Assembly: GCA_963530515.1 (NCBI GenBank)
Contig: CAUSEC010000001.1
Span: forward strand, 1 to 64,000
Reading direction: 5' to 3'
From: CBFFRJ01 sp963530515
GTDB lineage: Bacteria; Pseudomonadota; Gammaproteobacteria; Enterobacterales; Enterobacteriaceae
Length of the DNA stretch: 64,000 nucleotides
Part shown: positions 23,439 through 31,452 of the stretch, one piece after another
How positions within the stretch are numbered: position 1 is the first letter of the stretch
How the letters are laid out: each line of letters starts with the position of its first letter
The notes under the pieces: model-generated
Told to the model about the DNA's origin: nothing
Databases searched by the model: none
Seen by the model: the letters and a program-made list of their open reading frames with translations, nothing else
Position numbers and translations under genes: made by a program

Positions 23439-24158
23439 ATGGATACCGCGAAAAAAATACTGCTGGTCGAAGACGATCGGGATATTGCTGGTCTGTTGCA
23501 GCTTAACCTGCGGGATGAAGGCTATCAGATTGTCCACGAGGAAGACGGGGCGAAGGCGCTGCTCCAGCTGGAAAAAACCGACTGGGACGCGGTCATTCTG
23601 GATCTGATGCTGCCCAACGTTGATGGGCTGGAAATCTGCCGTCGCATCCGACAGATGACGCGCTATCTGCCGGTTATTATCATCAGTGCCCGTACCAGCG
23701 AAACCCACCGTGTTCTCGGCCTGGAAATGGGCGCGGATGACTATCTGGCAAAGCCCTTTTCAGTGCTGGAACTGGTGGCGCGGGTGAAAGCGCTGTTTCG
23801 TCGCCAGGAGGCGATGGGGCGCAATATCCGCCTTGGGATGGGCAGCATCGAGTGCCATGACCTGACCATCGATCCGTTGCCGCGCGAAGTGCGCCTGCGC
23901 GGCGAGCTGGTGGATTTAACCCCGCGAGAATTCGATTTACTCTACTGGTTCGCCCGTCACCCTGGCGAAGTCTTCTCCCGCCTGGCGCTGCTGGATCAGG
24001 TGTGGGGCTACCAGCATGAAGGCTACGAACACACCGTCAACACCCACATCAATCGCCTACGCATGAAAATTGAAAAAGATGCCGCCGCACCGGACATCAT
24101 TCTGACCGTCTGGGGAAAAGGCTATAAATTTTCGACGGGCGGGCCCGAGGAGGGATGA
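23439..24158 (+). CDS. OmpR-family response regulator
   Basis: This is a 239-residue response regulator with an N-terminal receiver (about 5-118). The acidic pocket is EDDRD at 11-15, the phospho-acceptor is Asp55 in LDLMLP, and the conserved Lys is in LAKPFS. The C-terminal winged helix (about 140-233) has the OmpR/PhoB features LTPREFDLLYWFARHPGEVFSR and VNTHINRLRMKIE. The stop overlaps the start of the sensor kinase gene. A 194-base spacer separates it from the divergent MXKDX peptide gene, a natural target. This pair is not in K-12 between rlmC and artJ. I cannot name it more precisely than an OmpR-type regulator. Confidence 0.93.
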   Translation: MDTAKKILLVEDDRDIAGLLQLNLRDEGYQIVHEEDGAKALLQLEKTDWDAVILDLMLPNVDGLEICRRIRQMTRYLPVIIISARTSETHRVLGLEMGADDYLAKPFSVLELVARVKALFRRQEAMGRNIRLGMGSIECHDLTIDPLPREVRLRGELVDLTPREFDLLYWFARHPGEVFSRLALLDQVWGYQHEGYEHTVNTHINRLRMKIEKDAAAPDIILTVWGKGYKFSTGGPEEG

Positions 24159-25636
24159 TGGAACGTTTGAGCCTGAGCCAGCGTCTGACGCTGGTGTTTA
24201 CCGCACTGCTGCTGTTATGCGCGGCGGCCGCCTGCTCTTTGCAGCTTTACAGTAGCACCCGCTACGGTGACGCGATGGTACAGCGTCTGTCGGCGGGGCT
24301 GGCGCAGCAAATTGCGCACAGTGAATCGCTGCTCGATAAGGAAGGGCAGGTCAACCGCGAGACGCTCAAGTCTCTGTTTGAAAGCCTGATGACTCTGAAC
24401 CCGAGCGTGGAGTTGTACATGATCTCCCCGGACGGCATTTTGCTGGCCGATGCTGCCCCACCGGGACATATCAAACGGGAACGTATTAATATCGCGCCGG
24501 TACAGGATTTTCTTGCCGGCGCGGCCTGGCCTGTTTATGGCGACGACCCGCGCAGTATCGATAAGCAAAAAGTGTTCAGCGTGTCGCCCGTGCGCGTGGA
24601 AGGGCAGCTGCGTGGCTATCTTTACATCGTGCTTCAGGGGGAAGCGCTGGATGCGCTGGCGGATACCGCATGGCAGAAAGCGCTATGGAGTGCGCTGCTA
24701 TGGTCGCTGTTGCTGGTGGCGGTACTGGGGGCGCTGGCAGGCGTGCTGGCATGGTGGTGGGTGACGCGCCCGGTGAAATTACTGACCCGCGAGGTGAGTG
24801 CGCTGGAGCAGGAGAGTATCACTGCCATTAAACGGCTGGCGGAACAACCGCTCGATCCGGCTGCCGGGAATGAAGTTGCGGTGCTGCAAAATGCCTATAT
24901 CGAGCTTTCGCGCAAAATCGCCAGTCAGTGGGATGAGCTTGCCGATAACGACCGGCAGCGGCGGGAGTTTGTTGCCAATATCTCCCATGATTTGCGCACG
25001 CCGCTGACCTCGTTACTCGGCTATCTGGAGACGCTGTCGGTCAAAGCGGATCACCTGACGCCGGAAGAGTCGAAACATTACCTGAGCATTGCGATGCGCC
25101 AGGGCAACAAGGTGCGGCATCTGTCGCAGCAGCTTTTTGAGCTGGCAAGGCTTGAGCACGGCGGCATCAAACCCCAGCCGGAGCCGTTCGCGATGGCGGA
25201 GCTGGTGCAGGACGTGGCGCAAAAATTCGATCTGATGGCTCAAACGCGTGCAATCAGGCTGCAACTGGAGCTGCCGATGGGGCTGCCGCAGGTATATGCC
25301 GATTTATCGATGATGGAACGGGTACTGACCAATCTGCTCGACAACGCCATTCGCCATACCCCGGACGGTGGCCATATCGTCCTGCGTGCCCGGCAGGAAG
25401 AGGGGCAGATGGTGGTGGAGATTGAAGACAACGGCTCAGGCGTGCCCACGGCGCTGCGGGCGAGTCTGTTCCAGCGCCCGTCGATTCTGGATAAACCCAG
25501 AACGGGTGAAGCGCGTGGCGGACTGGGGCTGATGATTGTTCGTCGTATGCTGCAACTGCACGGCGGGGATATCCAGCTGGTGGATGTGCGCACGGGGGCC
25601 TGTTTCCGTTTCTCGCTGCCGTTTCAGCGAGCGTGA
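24155..25636 (+). CDS. sensor histidine kinase partner
   Basis: This is a 493-residue inner-membrane kinase. TM1 covers about 11-32 and TM2 about 175-200, enclosing a periplasmic sensor domain of roughly 140 residues. A HAMP linker (WVTRPVKLLTREVSALEQ) follows. HisKA has the phosphorylated His near 278 in NISHDLRTPLTS. HATPase_c contains the N box (LTNLLDNAIRH), G1 (EIEDNGSGVP) and G2 (GGLGLMIVRRM). GAGGAGG lies upstream, and either of two consecutive ATGs (24155 or 24158) could start it. The sensor domain has no Cys or His cluster that would point to metal sensing. It is followed by a terminator shared with artJ. Confidence 0.93.
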   Translation: MMERLSLSQRLTLVFTALLLLCAAAACSLQLYSSTRYGDAMVQRLSAGLAQQIAHSESLLDKEGQVNRETLKSLFESLMTLNPSVELYMISPDGILLADAAPPGHIKRERINIAPVQDFLAGAAWPVYGDDPRSIDKQKVFSVSPVRVEGQLRGYLYIVLQGEALDALADTAWQKALWSALLWSLLLVAVLGALAGVLAWWWVTRPVKLLTREVSALEQESITAIKRLAEQPLDPAAGNEVAVLQNAYIELSRKIASQWDELADNDRQRREFVANISHDLRTPLTSLLGYLETLSVKADHLTPEESKHYLSIAMRQGNKVRHLSQQLFELARLEHGGIKPQPEPFAMAELVQDVAQKFDLMAQTRAIRLQLELPMGLPQVYADLSMMERVLTNLLDNAIRHTPDGGHIVLRARQEEGQMVVEIEDNGSGVPTALRASLFQRPSILDKPRTGEARGGLGLMIVRRMLQLHGGDIQLVDVRTGACFRFSLPFQRA

Positions 25637-25642
25637 AACCAT

Positions 25643-25669
25643 AAAAAAAGCCGCATTGCGCGGCTTTTT
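25643..25669. terminator. bidirectional terminator, kinase gene / artJ
   Basis: AAAAAAAGCCGC-ATTGC-GCGGCTTTTT has T-tracts on both strands. It serves the convergent kinase and artJ genes. Confidence 0.85.
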
Positions 25670-25683
25670 CTTCTCAAATCAAT

Positions 25684-26415
25684 TTACTGCGGGAACCACT
25701 GGTCGCTGATTTTCTGGTAGGTGCCGTCAGCTTTGATGGCTGCCAGCGCACCGTTCAGTTTTTCCAGCAGCGCTTTGTTGTCCGGGCGAACCGCGATGCC
25801 AAGACCCGTACCGAAGTACTGGGCATCGGTCACTTTCGGTGTAGCGGTGCCCAACTGCGGGTTGGTTTTCAGCCACTCGTTCACTACGGCGGTGTCACCA
25901 AACACACCATCAATACGGCCATTTTTCAGGTCGATAATCGCGTTCTGGTAGCTGTCATAGGCCACGGTTTTCACTTCCGGGTGCTTATCCTGCAGGTATT
26001 TCTGGTGGGTGGTCCCGTTTTCCATCCCGATACGTTTGCCTTTCAGATCGTCAAAAGACTTGAAAGCATCTTTTTTAGCGATAACCAACGCGGAGTTGGC
26101 GTAGTAAGGATTGGTGAAGGAAACCTGCTTGCTACGCTCCGGGGTAATGTCCATACCGGAAATGACGGCGTCATATTTTTTGAATTTCAGTGCCGGGATC
26201 AGGCTGTCAAAAGCGTGGTTGGTGAAGGTGCAATCGGCCTGCATTTGTTTGCACAGGGCGTTGGCCAGATCGATATCAAAACCGACAATTTTGTTATTCG
26301 CATCCATGGATTCAAACGGCGGATAAGTTGCAGAAACACCGAAATTAATTTTGTCTGCCGCCGTAGCGCCCGCGGCGAAAGTGGCAAGGAGGGCGGCCAG
26401 AATCAGTTTTTTCAT
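25684..26415 (-). CDS. artJ: arginine-binding periplasmic protein ArtJ
   Basis: ArtJ is the arginine-specific solute-binding protein that feeds the ArtPQM importer. It has 243 residues, as in K-12. The signal peptide is about 1-19 (KKLILAALLATFAAGATAA). The SBP_bac_3 fold has the ligand contacts of the Lys/Arg/Orn family: SATYPPFES, SGMDITPERSKQV, GTTHQKY and FGDTAVVNEW. It is a close paralogue of ArtI below (same length, shared blocks), so the two arose by duplication. It is a separate transcript here, with its own ARG boxes upstream and a terminator between it and artM. Confidence 0.96.
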   Translation of the reverse strand: MKKLILAALLATFAAGATAADKINFGVSATYPPFESMDANNKIVGFDIDLANALCKQMQADCTFTNHAFDSLIPALKFKKYDAVISGMDITPERSKQVSFTNPYYANSALVIAKKDAFKSFDDLKGKRIGMENGTTHQKYLQDKHPEVKTVAYDSYQNAIIDLKNGRIDGVFGDTAVVNEWLKTNPQLGTATPKVTDAQYFGTGLGIAVRPDNKALLEKLNGALAAIKADGTYQKISDQWFPQ

Positions 26416-26485
26416 TTTTGGAACTCCTGTCTGTCAATCTTATTGTTGTTGCCGTGTCTGAGGCATGGGGCTAACAATGCCAGCT

Positions 26486-26524
26486 AATGAATTTGTATGC
26501 AATATATTTGCTTAATTATTTTTA
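26486..26524 (-). promoter_or_regulatory. tandem ARG boxes before artJ
   Basis: AATGAATTTGTATGCAAT (26486-26503) matches the 18-base ArgR consensus wNTGAATwwwwATTCANw at nearly every position. A second, weaker box (26507-26524, TGCTTAATTATTTT core) follows after exactly three bases, the spacing typical of ArgR hexamer sites. Arginine would repress artJ. Confidence 0.7.
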
Positions 26525-26533
26525 ATTGCGCAT

Positions 26534-26567
26534 AAAAAAAGCGAGTACTTAATAAGTTACTCGCTTT
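26534..26567 (-). terminator. terminator of artPIQM
   Basis: AAAAAAAGCGAGTA and TACTCGCTTT form a stem with an inner CTT/AAG extension in the 20-50 bases past the artM stop. Runs of A and T on both sides allow termination on the minus strand. Confidence 0.75.
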
Positions 26568-26586
26568 GTTGGTTACTATTTATGCA

Positions 26587-27255
26587 CTAGTTTCGACGTT
26601 CGAAGGCCAGCGCTTTACGTTCGATCAGGCGCATCATCAGCGTCAGTAAGCCGTTCACCACCAGGTAAATCAGACCGGCGGCACCAAACACTGTCACATC
26701 GTAGGTGCGTCCGTAAAGCAGCTGCCCGTGACCCATCACTTCCATTAAGGTAATGGTGTAGGCCAGAGAGGTACTTTTGAACACCAGCACCACTTCGTTC
26801 GAATAGGACGACAGGGCGCGCTTAAAGGCATACGGCAGCAGGATCGCCAGCGTATCTTTTTTACTCATCCCCAGTGCGCTACAGGACTGCCATTGCCCGT
26901 CCGGAATCGCGCGAATCGCGCCATGGAACAACAGAGTCGTGTACGCCGCACTGTTAAGCGAAAGGGCAATCAGCGCACACAGCCAGGGTTCCGACAGCAG
27001 ATGCCAGATAGCCGGATATTCCTGCAACACCGGGAACTGGCCCGGGCCATAGTAAATCAGAAAGATCTGCACCAGCAGCGGCGTACCGGTGAACAGCGTG
27101 ATGTAGCCGCGCACCACCCAGGACAACACCGGGGTTTTTAGCGTCAGCACGATGGTGAACAACAGCGACAGGATCAGCGCCACAATCAGTGACGCAACGG
27201 TCAGCGTCAGGCTGGTGTGCAGGCCTTTAAACAGTTCAGGGAAAAACTCCAGCAT
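26587..27255 (-). CDS. artM: arginine ABC transporter permease ArtM
   Basis: This is one of the two His/Glu/Gln/Arg/opine-type permeases of the arginine importer. It has 222 residues with five helices and the EAA docking loop (QSCSALGMSKKDTLAILLPYAF near 145-165). It is transcribed last in artPIQM, and its start overlaps the artQ stop by one base, so translation is coupled. The family signature LFTGTPLLVQIFLIYYG marks the transporter gate helix. Confidence 0.96.
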   Translation of the reverse strand: MLEFFPELFKGLHTSLTLTVASLIVALILSLLFTIVLTLKTPVLSWVVRGYITLFTGTPLLVQIFLIYYGPGQFPVLQEYPAIWHLLSEPWLCALIALSLNSAAYTTLLFHGAIRAIPDGQWQSCSALGMSKKDTLAILLPYAFKRALSSYSNEVVLVFKSTSLAYTITLMEVMGHGQLLYGRTYDVTVFGAAGLIYLVVNGLLTLMMRLIERKALAFERRN

Positions 27256-27971
27256 CAGCCTGGTCTCCGTTCAAAACGCGTCGCACGCAGGTCAATGCGT
27301 TTGAGGATCCATTGGCTAAGCAGGGTGACCACCAGATAGATAGCCGCCGCCACGATGTACCAGGTGAAAGGCTCCTGGGTGCGAGTGGCAATGCTTTTGG
27401 TCTGCAGCATGAGGTCGTTCACGCTGATAAGAGAAACCAGCGCGGTGTCTTTTAGCAGAACCAGCCACTGATTACCCAGCCCAGGCAGCGCATGACGCCA
27501 CATTTGCGGCATCACCAGGCGGAAGAAAATGGCACTTTTCGACAGACCCAGCGCTTGCCCTGACTCCCACTGACCCTGGGGCACGGCTTTGAGCGCGCCA
27601 CGCAGCGTCTGAGACGCATAGGCAGAGTAGAGCAGAGAGAGTGCAATCACGCCGCACAGAAACGGGCTGACGTCGAAGTTTTCAATCTGCAATTGCACCG
27701 GAATCTGTACAAAACCGAGGTTGATGCTGAAACCGTCAGAGAGAATAAGCAGCAGCTGTGATGAGCCAAAATAGATAAACAGCACGACCAGAATTTCTGG
27801 CAGGCCGCGTAAAATGGTGACCAGTGCGGTACCGGCCCAGGCAACAGGCCGCCACTTCGCTGATTCCCATACCGCAAAAATCATCGCCAGAACCAGGCCG
27901 ATGACCAGTGCGCAAACGGCAAGGCCGACGGTCATCCCGGCGGCACTTGCTAAAGGAAAAATTTCGTTCAT
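27255..27971 (-). CDS. artQ: arginine ABC transporter permease ArtQ
   Basis: ArtQ partners ArtM to form the transmembrane pathway for arginine. It has 238 residues, identical in length to K-12. The gate-helix signature ILRGLPEILVVLFIYFGS and the EAA loop ESGQALGLSKSAIFFRLVMPQ are present. Its start lies five bases after the artI stop, so artI, artQ and artM form one tightly packed transcription unit. Confidence 0.96.
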   Translation of the reverse strand: MNEIFPLASAAGMTVGLAVCALVIGLVLAMIFAVWESAKWRPVAWAGTALVTILRGLPEILVVLFIYFGSSQLLLILSDGFSINLGFVQIPVQLQIENFDVSPFLCGVIALSLLYSAYASQTLRGALKAVPQGQWESGQALGLSKSAIFFRLVMPQMWRHALPGLGNQWLVLLKDTALVSLISVNDLMLQTKSIATRTQEPFTWYIVAAAIYLVVTLLSQWILKRIDLRATRFERRPG

Positions 27972-27976
27972 TCAGA

Positions 27977-28708
27977 TTACTTCTGGAACCATTTGCTGTA
28001 GATGGTCTCGTAAGTCCCATCTTTCTTCACTTTTTCCAGTGCGGCATTGAATTTCTGCTGCAGCTCAGTGTTGCCCTGACGCAAAGCGATACCCAGGCCA
28101 GTACCGAAGTACTCTTTATCGGTAACTTTGTCACCAACGGCCGCCAGTTTATCGTTCGCTTTCAGCCACTCGGTGACCACGGCGGTATCACCAAACACGG
28201 CATCGATACGGCCGTTTTGCAGATCCAGCTTGGCGTTCTGGTAGCTGTCGTAAGGAACGGTGGTGATTTCCGGGTGCTTGTCGTTGATGAATTTCTGGTG
28301 TGTTGTCCCGTTCTGTACGCCCACTTTTTTGCCTTTCAGCGCATCAATCGTGGTGTATTTGCCGGTCTGGCCCACGAACAGCGCGGAGTTGTCGTAGTAA
28401 GGGGTGGTGAACAGCACCTGTTTTTCACGCTCAGGGGTAATGTCCATACCGGCCATCACGGCGTCAAAACGACGGAATTTCAGGCTTGGGATCAGGCTGT
28501 CAAACGCCTGGTTAGTGAAGGTACAGGTAGCATCAATTTCTTTACACAGTGCGTTCGCCAGATCGACATCAAACCCGACGATTTTGTTGTTCGCGTCGGT
28601 AGATTCAAACGGAGGGTAGCTTGCTTCGGTGGCGAAACGGATAGTCTGGGCGGCGGAAGCACTCAGGCTGACGCTTGCAAGTAATGCGGCGATCAGTACT
28701 TTTTTCAT
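27977..28708 (-). CDS. artI: arginine/ornithine-family periplasmic binding protein ArtI
   Basis: ArtI is the second solute-binding protein of the Art system. It has 243 residues starting at MKKVLIAALLASVSLSASAA; a longer frame starting at 28729 adds a short non-conserved leader and lacks the GGGGAA ribosome site. The signal peptide ends near SAAQ. The same ligand motifs as ArtJ are present (EASYPPFES, AGMDITPEREKQV, GTTHQKF, FGDTAVV). E. coli ArtI shows little arginine binding, so its real ligand is uncertain. It lies 20 bases downstream of artP. Confidence 0.95.
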   Translation of the reverse strand: MKKVLIAALLASVSLSASAAQTIRFATEASYPPFESTDANNKIVGFDVDLANALCKEIDATCTFTNQAFDSLIPSLKFRRFDAVMAGMDITPEREKQVLFTTPYYDNSALFVGQTGKYTTIDALKGKKVGVQNGTTHQKFINDKHPEITTVPYDSYQNAKLDLQNGRIDAVFGDTAVVTEWLKANDKLAAVGDKVTDKEYFGTGLGIALRQGNTELQQKFNAALEKVKKDGTYETIYSKWFQK

Positions 28709-28728
28709 TGTCATTTCCCCAAAGAACA

Positions 28729-29457
28729 TCAGTGAGATAAGTAGTATTTAAACGCGTCGGTCTGCGGCGTGGTAAAGCAGCTCGCATCCCCTTGTTCGAC
28801 GATATGACCGTTTTCCATATACACCACGCGGCTGGCGGTCTTGCGCGCCACTTCCACTTCGTGGGTCACGATAACCTGCGTAATGCCGGTTTCTGCCAGT
28901 TCACGAATGATGCTGACGATCTGCGCGGTAATTTCCGGATCGAGTGCGGCGGTCGGCTCATCAAACAGCAGAACCTGCGGCTCCATCATCAGAGCACGGG
29001 CAATGGCCACACGCTGCTGCTGACCACCAGAAAGGTGCAGTGGATAACGATCGCTATAAGGTTTGAGACGTAAACGTTCCAGCAACTTATCGGCACGAGC
29101 AAGCGCCTGATCTTTACTTAAACCCAGCACGCGGCAAGGGGCTTCAATCAGGTTTTGGAGCACAGTGAGATGCGGCCAAAGATTGTATTGCTGGAACACC
29201 ATGCCCACGTTCTGACGCAAGTCGCGAATCGCTTTGTCGGACGGGGTTTTGGCAAAATCGAAGTGATTGCCTGCAATACTGAGCTGGCCCGAACGCGGCT
29301 GCTCAAGTAAGTTCAGCACGCGCAGCAAAGAGCTTTTGCCCGCACCGCTTGGACCGAGGAGCACCAGCGTTTCACCCTGCGGGCAATCAAGCGTAATGTC
29401 GAAGAGCGCCTGGTGTGCGCCATAGAAGCAGTTAATGCCGTTTAATTTTATACTCAT
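28729..29457 (-). CDS. artP: arginine ABC transporter ATPase ArtP
   Basis: This is the ATPase of the arginine importer, with 242 residues as in K-12. Walker A GPSGAGKSS (about 35-43), Q-loop VFQQYNLWP, signature LSGGQQQRVAIARAL, Walker B VLLFDEPTAALD and the switch His in VTHEVEVA are all intact. It is first in artPIQM. A candidate ARG box lies about 45 bases upstream. Confidence 0.96.
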   Translation of the reverse strand: MSIKLNGINCFYGAHQALFDITLDCPQGETLVLLGPSGAGKSSLLRVLNLLEQPRSGQLSIAGNHFDFAKTPSDKAIRDLRQNVGMVFQQYNLWPHLTVLQNLIEAPCRVLGLSKDQALARADKLLERLRLKPYSDRYPLHLSGGQQQRVAIARALMMEPQVLLFDEPTAALDPEITAQIVSIIRELAETGITQVIVTHEVEVARKTASRVVYMENGHIVEQGDASCFTTPQTDAFKYYLSH

Positions 29458-29500
29458 CGGGGCAATCTAATAGCAATTGAGGCCGCAAATAGTAACGTTC

Positions 29501-29518
29501 GCAGAATAGTTATGCAAT
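29501..29518 (-). promoter_or_regulatory. candidate ARG box before artP
   Basis: GCAGAATAGTTATGCAAT resembles the ArgR consensus (GAAT-N4-ATGCA core, one mismatch in each arm). A partner box is poor, so this is less sure than the artJ site. Confidence 0.5.
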
Positions 29519-29601
29519 ATTTGTGCGTTAAAACTTAAATATAAACCGTGTTACCTAATAAAGTTAGCACAAAATACCGGGGCGTGAGGTAAGCAGGCAT
29601 A

Positions 29602-29634
29602 AATGTCGGCATTCGCGCTGGAATGCCAGACATT
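29602..29634 (-). terminator. imperfect palindrome after ybjP
   Basis: AATGTC-G-GCATTC-loop-GAATGC-CA-GACATT forms a long stem past the ybjP stop, facing artP. It probably ends ybjP transcription; T-runs are weak. Confidence 0.5.
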
Positions 29635-29679
29635 TTGCGGGGTTTAACGGGGATTTTCCGCTTTCATACGCTTGATTCG

Positions 29680-30195
29680 CTACCGATGCTCAACTGACTG
29701 GCGTAACGTTCCGGCTGGTGCATGGGCTGCTCCGCCAAGATAACGCACATCATCCACGCCCCAGCACTGGCCCTCTCGAACCATCAGCACTTCATCCTGC
29801 CACTGCTGGCCGCCTTGCGTCAGCGTTACGCGCAGAGGAATGTTGCGTGCATCAGTGTTGGGGATGGTTGACGCACTGGCCACATCGGCTTTTTCAGGTG
29901 TAACCGCGCGGCTGGAGAACGGATCAGATTGCAACAGTGCCTTGTTGCGGTTGTCGCGACCCGCAGCCGTTAGCATTGCCGCAAGGTCATCGCTCAGATA
30001 AGGGCGAAGGGCGTCGAGGTTACTGGTGCGGTGTGCAATACGATAATCATAAAATTTCTGCGCGACGGTATCAGGGCCACCTTCAATGCATGGACCGCTT
30101 CGGGTGCCGATATCCTTAAACGCAGGGGTGACCGTGGTACAGGCACTGAGCAACAGTGCACAGGGTAAAGCGAGTGTCAGAGCAGAATAGCGCAT
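29680..30195 (-). CDS. ybjP: lipoprotein YbjP (DUF3828)
   Basis: This is a 171-residue outer-membrane-type lipoprotein of unknown function, the orthologue of E. coli YbjP. The start MRYSALTLALPCALLLSAC has AAGGAA upstream; a longer frame to 30276 is not supported. The lipobox is LLSAC, lipidated at Cys19. The mature protein contains an alpha/beta NTF2-like domain with the segment AQKFYDYRIAHRTSNLDALRPYLSD (by position about 42-66) and ends with the tail GQCWGVDDVRYLGGAAHAPAGTL. Thr follows the lipid Cys, so retention in the inner membrane by Asp+2 is not expected. It is divergent from ybjQ across 103 bases. Confidence 0.9.
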   Translation of the reverse strand: MRYSALTLALPCALLLSACTTVTPAFKDIGTRSGPCIEGGPDTVAQKFYDYRIAHRTSNLDALRPYLSDDLAAMLTAAGRDNRNKALLQSDPFSSRAVTPEKADVASASTIPNTDARNIPLRVTLTQGGQQWQDEVLMVREGQCWGVDDVRYLGGAAHAPAGTLRQSVEHR

Positions 30196-30298
30196 AGTGA
30201 TTTCCTTATTTTCGCTTCGGATATAAGTACCTTTCAAGAATAGTGTATTGCTTCGATAATGTGAGGAGTAACGCACTGAAGTCTAATAGGAGAAACTG

Positions 30299-30619
30299 AT
30301 GCAATTTTCAACAACCCCGACGCTGGAAGGGCAACCGATCGTTGAATACTGTGGCGTGGTGACCGGCGAAGCGATTCTGGGCGCCAATATCTTTCGCGAT
30401 TTCTTTGCCGGTATCCGCGATATTGTCGGCGGCCGTTCCGGTGCCTATGAAAAAGAGCTGCGTAAGGCGCGCGAAATTGCCTTTCGCGAGTTGGGTGAAC
30501 AGGCCAAAGCGCTGGGCGCTAATGCGGTCGTCGGTATTGATATTGACTACGAGACCGTGGGCAAGGACAGCAGCATGTTGATGGTCAGCGTCAGCGGTAC
30601 GGCGGTGAAAACACGCTGA
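30299..30619 (+). CDS. ybjQ: YbjQ/UPF0145 family protein
   Basis: This is a 106-residue cytosolic protein of the UPF0145 family, known as a pentameric, possibly metal- or heavy-atom-binding fold; its role is unresolved. The conserved blocks are EAILGANIFRDFFAGIRDIVGGRSGAYEKEL (about 21-51 by position), the helix KAREIAFRELGEQAKALGANAVVGIDIDYE, and SMLMVSVSGTAV. The stop codon overlaps the amiD start by one base (TGATG), so the two are translated from one mRNA. It begins 103 bases from the divergent ybjP. Confidence 0.93.
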   Translation: MQFSTTPTLEGQPIVEYCGVVTGEAILGANIFRDFFAGIRDIVGGRSGAYEKELRKAREIAFRELGEQAKALGANAVVGIDIDYETVGKDSSMLMVSVSGTAVKTR

Positions 30620-31449
30620 TGAACCGTCTTTTATCATTGTTGTTACTGACGATGCTGCTGGCAGGTTGCGCCGGTGAAAAAGGTATTGTTGACAAAGCAG
30701 GGTATCAGCTCGATACCCGCCGCCAGGCGCAGGCGGCGTATCCGCGCATCAAAGTGCTGGTGCTGCATTACACGGCGGATGATTTCGATGTTTCTCTCGC
30801 CACCTTAACGGACAAACACGTCAGCTCCCACTATCTGATCCCTGCGCGTCCCCCTGTCTACAATGGCAAACCCCGCATCTGGCAGTTGGTTCCCGAGCAG
30901 TCTCTGGCCTGGCACGCGGGCATCAGCTACTGGCGAAACGCGACGCGGATAAACGACACGTCAATCGGTATCGAACTGGAGAATCGCGGCTGGCAGAACG
31001 TGGGCGGGCGTAAGCAATTTACCCCTTTTGAAGCTGCGCAAATTGCGGCGCTGATCCCGCTGGCGAAGGACATCATTAATAGTTACAACATACTGCCTCA
31101 GAATGTGGTGGCGCATTCGGATATCGCGCCGCAGCGTAAGGACGATCCAGGGCCGCTCTTCCCCTGGCGTGAACTGGCGCAGCAGGGCATTGGTGCCTGG
31201 CCGGATGAGGGGCGTGTTGCCTTTTACCTTAATGGGCGCCCTGCGTATGAACCGGTCGACACGGCATCACTGCTCGACTTATTGGCACGCTATGGCTATG
31301 AGGTCAAACCCGACATGACGCCGGGTCAGCAAAAGCGGGTGATTATGGCCTTCCAGATGCACTTCCGCCCGGCGTTGTATAACGGCGAGGCCGATGCACA
31401 AAGCCAGGCCATTGCAGAAGCGTTGCTGGAGAAATACGGGCAGGGCTAA
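30619..31449 (+). CDS. amiD: N-acetylmuramoyl-L-alanine amidase AmiD
   Basis: AmiD is an outer-membrane lipoprotein amidase that removes peptides from (anhydro)muramyl chains. The 276-residue length equals K-12. The lipobox is LLAGC (lipidated Cys16). The amidase_2 zinc site is built from the His in LVLHYTADDF (about 51), the His in VVAHSDIAPQRKDDPGP (about 161) and the Asp two residues after the next Arg/Lys pair (Asp171-172 region). A C-terminal peptidoglycan-binding domain covers about 205-270. Coupled to ybjQ and convergent with ybjS after only three bases. Confidence 0.95.
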   Translation: MNRLLSLLLLTMLLAGCAGEKGIVDKAGYQLDTRRQAQAAYPRIKVLVLHYTADDFDVSLATLTDKHVSSHYLIPARPPVYNGKPRIWQLVPEQSLAWHAGISYWRNATRINDTSIGIELENRGWQNVGGRKQFTPFEAAQIAALIPLAKDIINSYNILPQNVVAHSDIAPQRKDDPGPLFPWRELAQQGIGAWPDEGRVAFYLNGRPAYEPVDTASLLDLLARYGYEVKPDMTPGQQKRVIMAFQMHFRPALYNGEADAQSQAIAEALLEKYGQG

Positions 31450-31452
31450 CTG

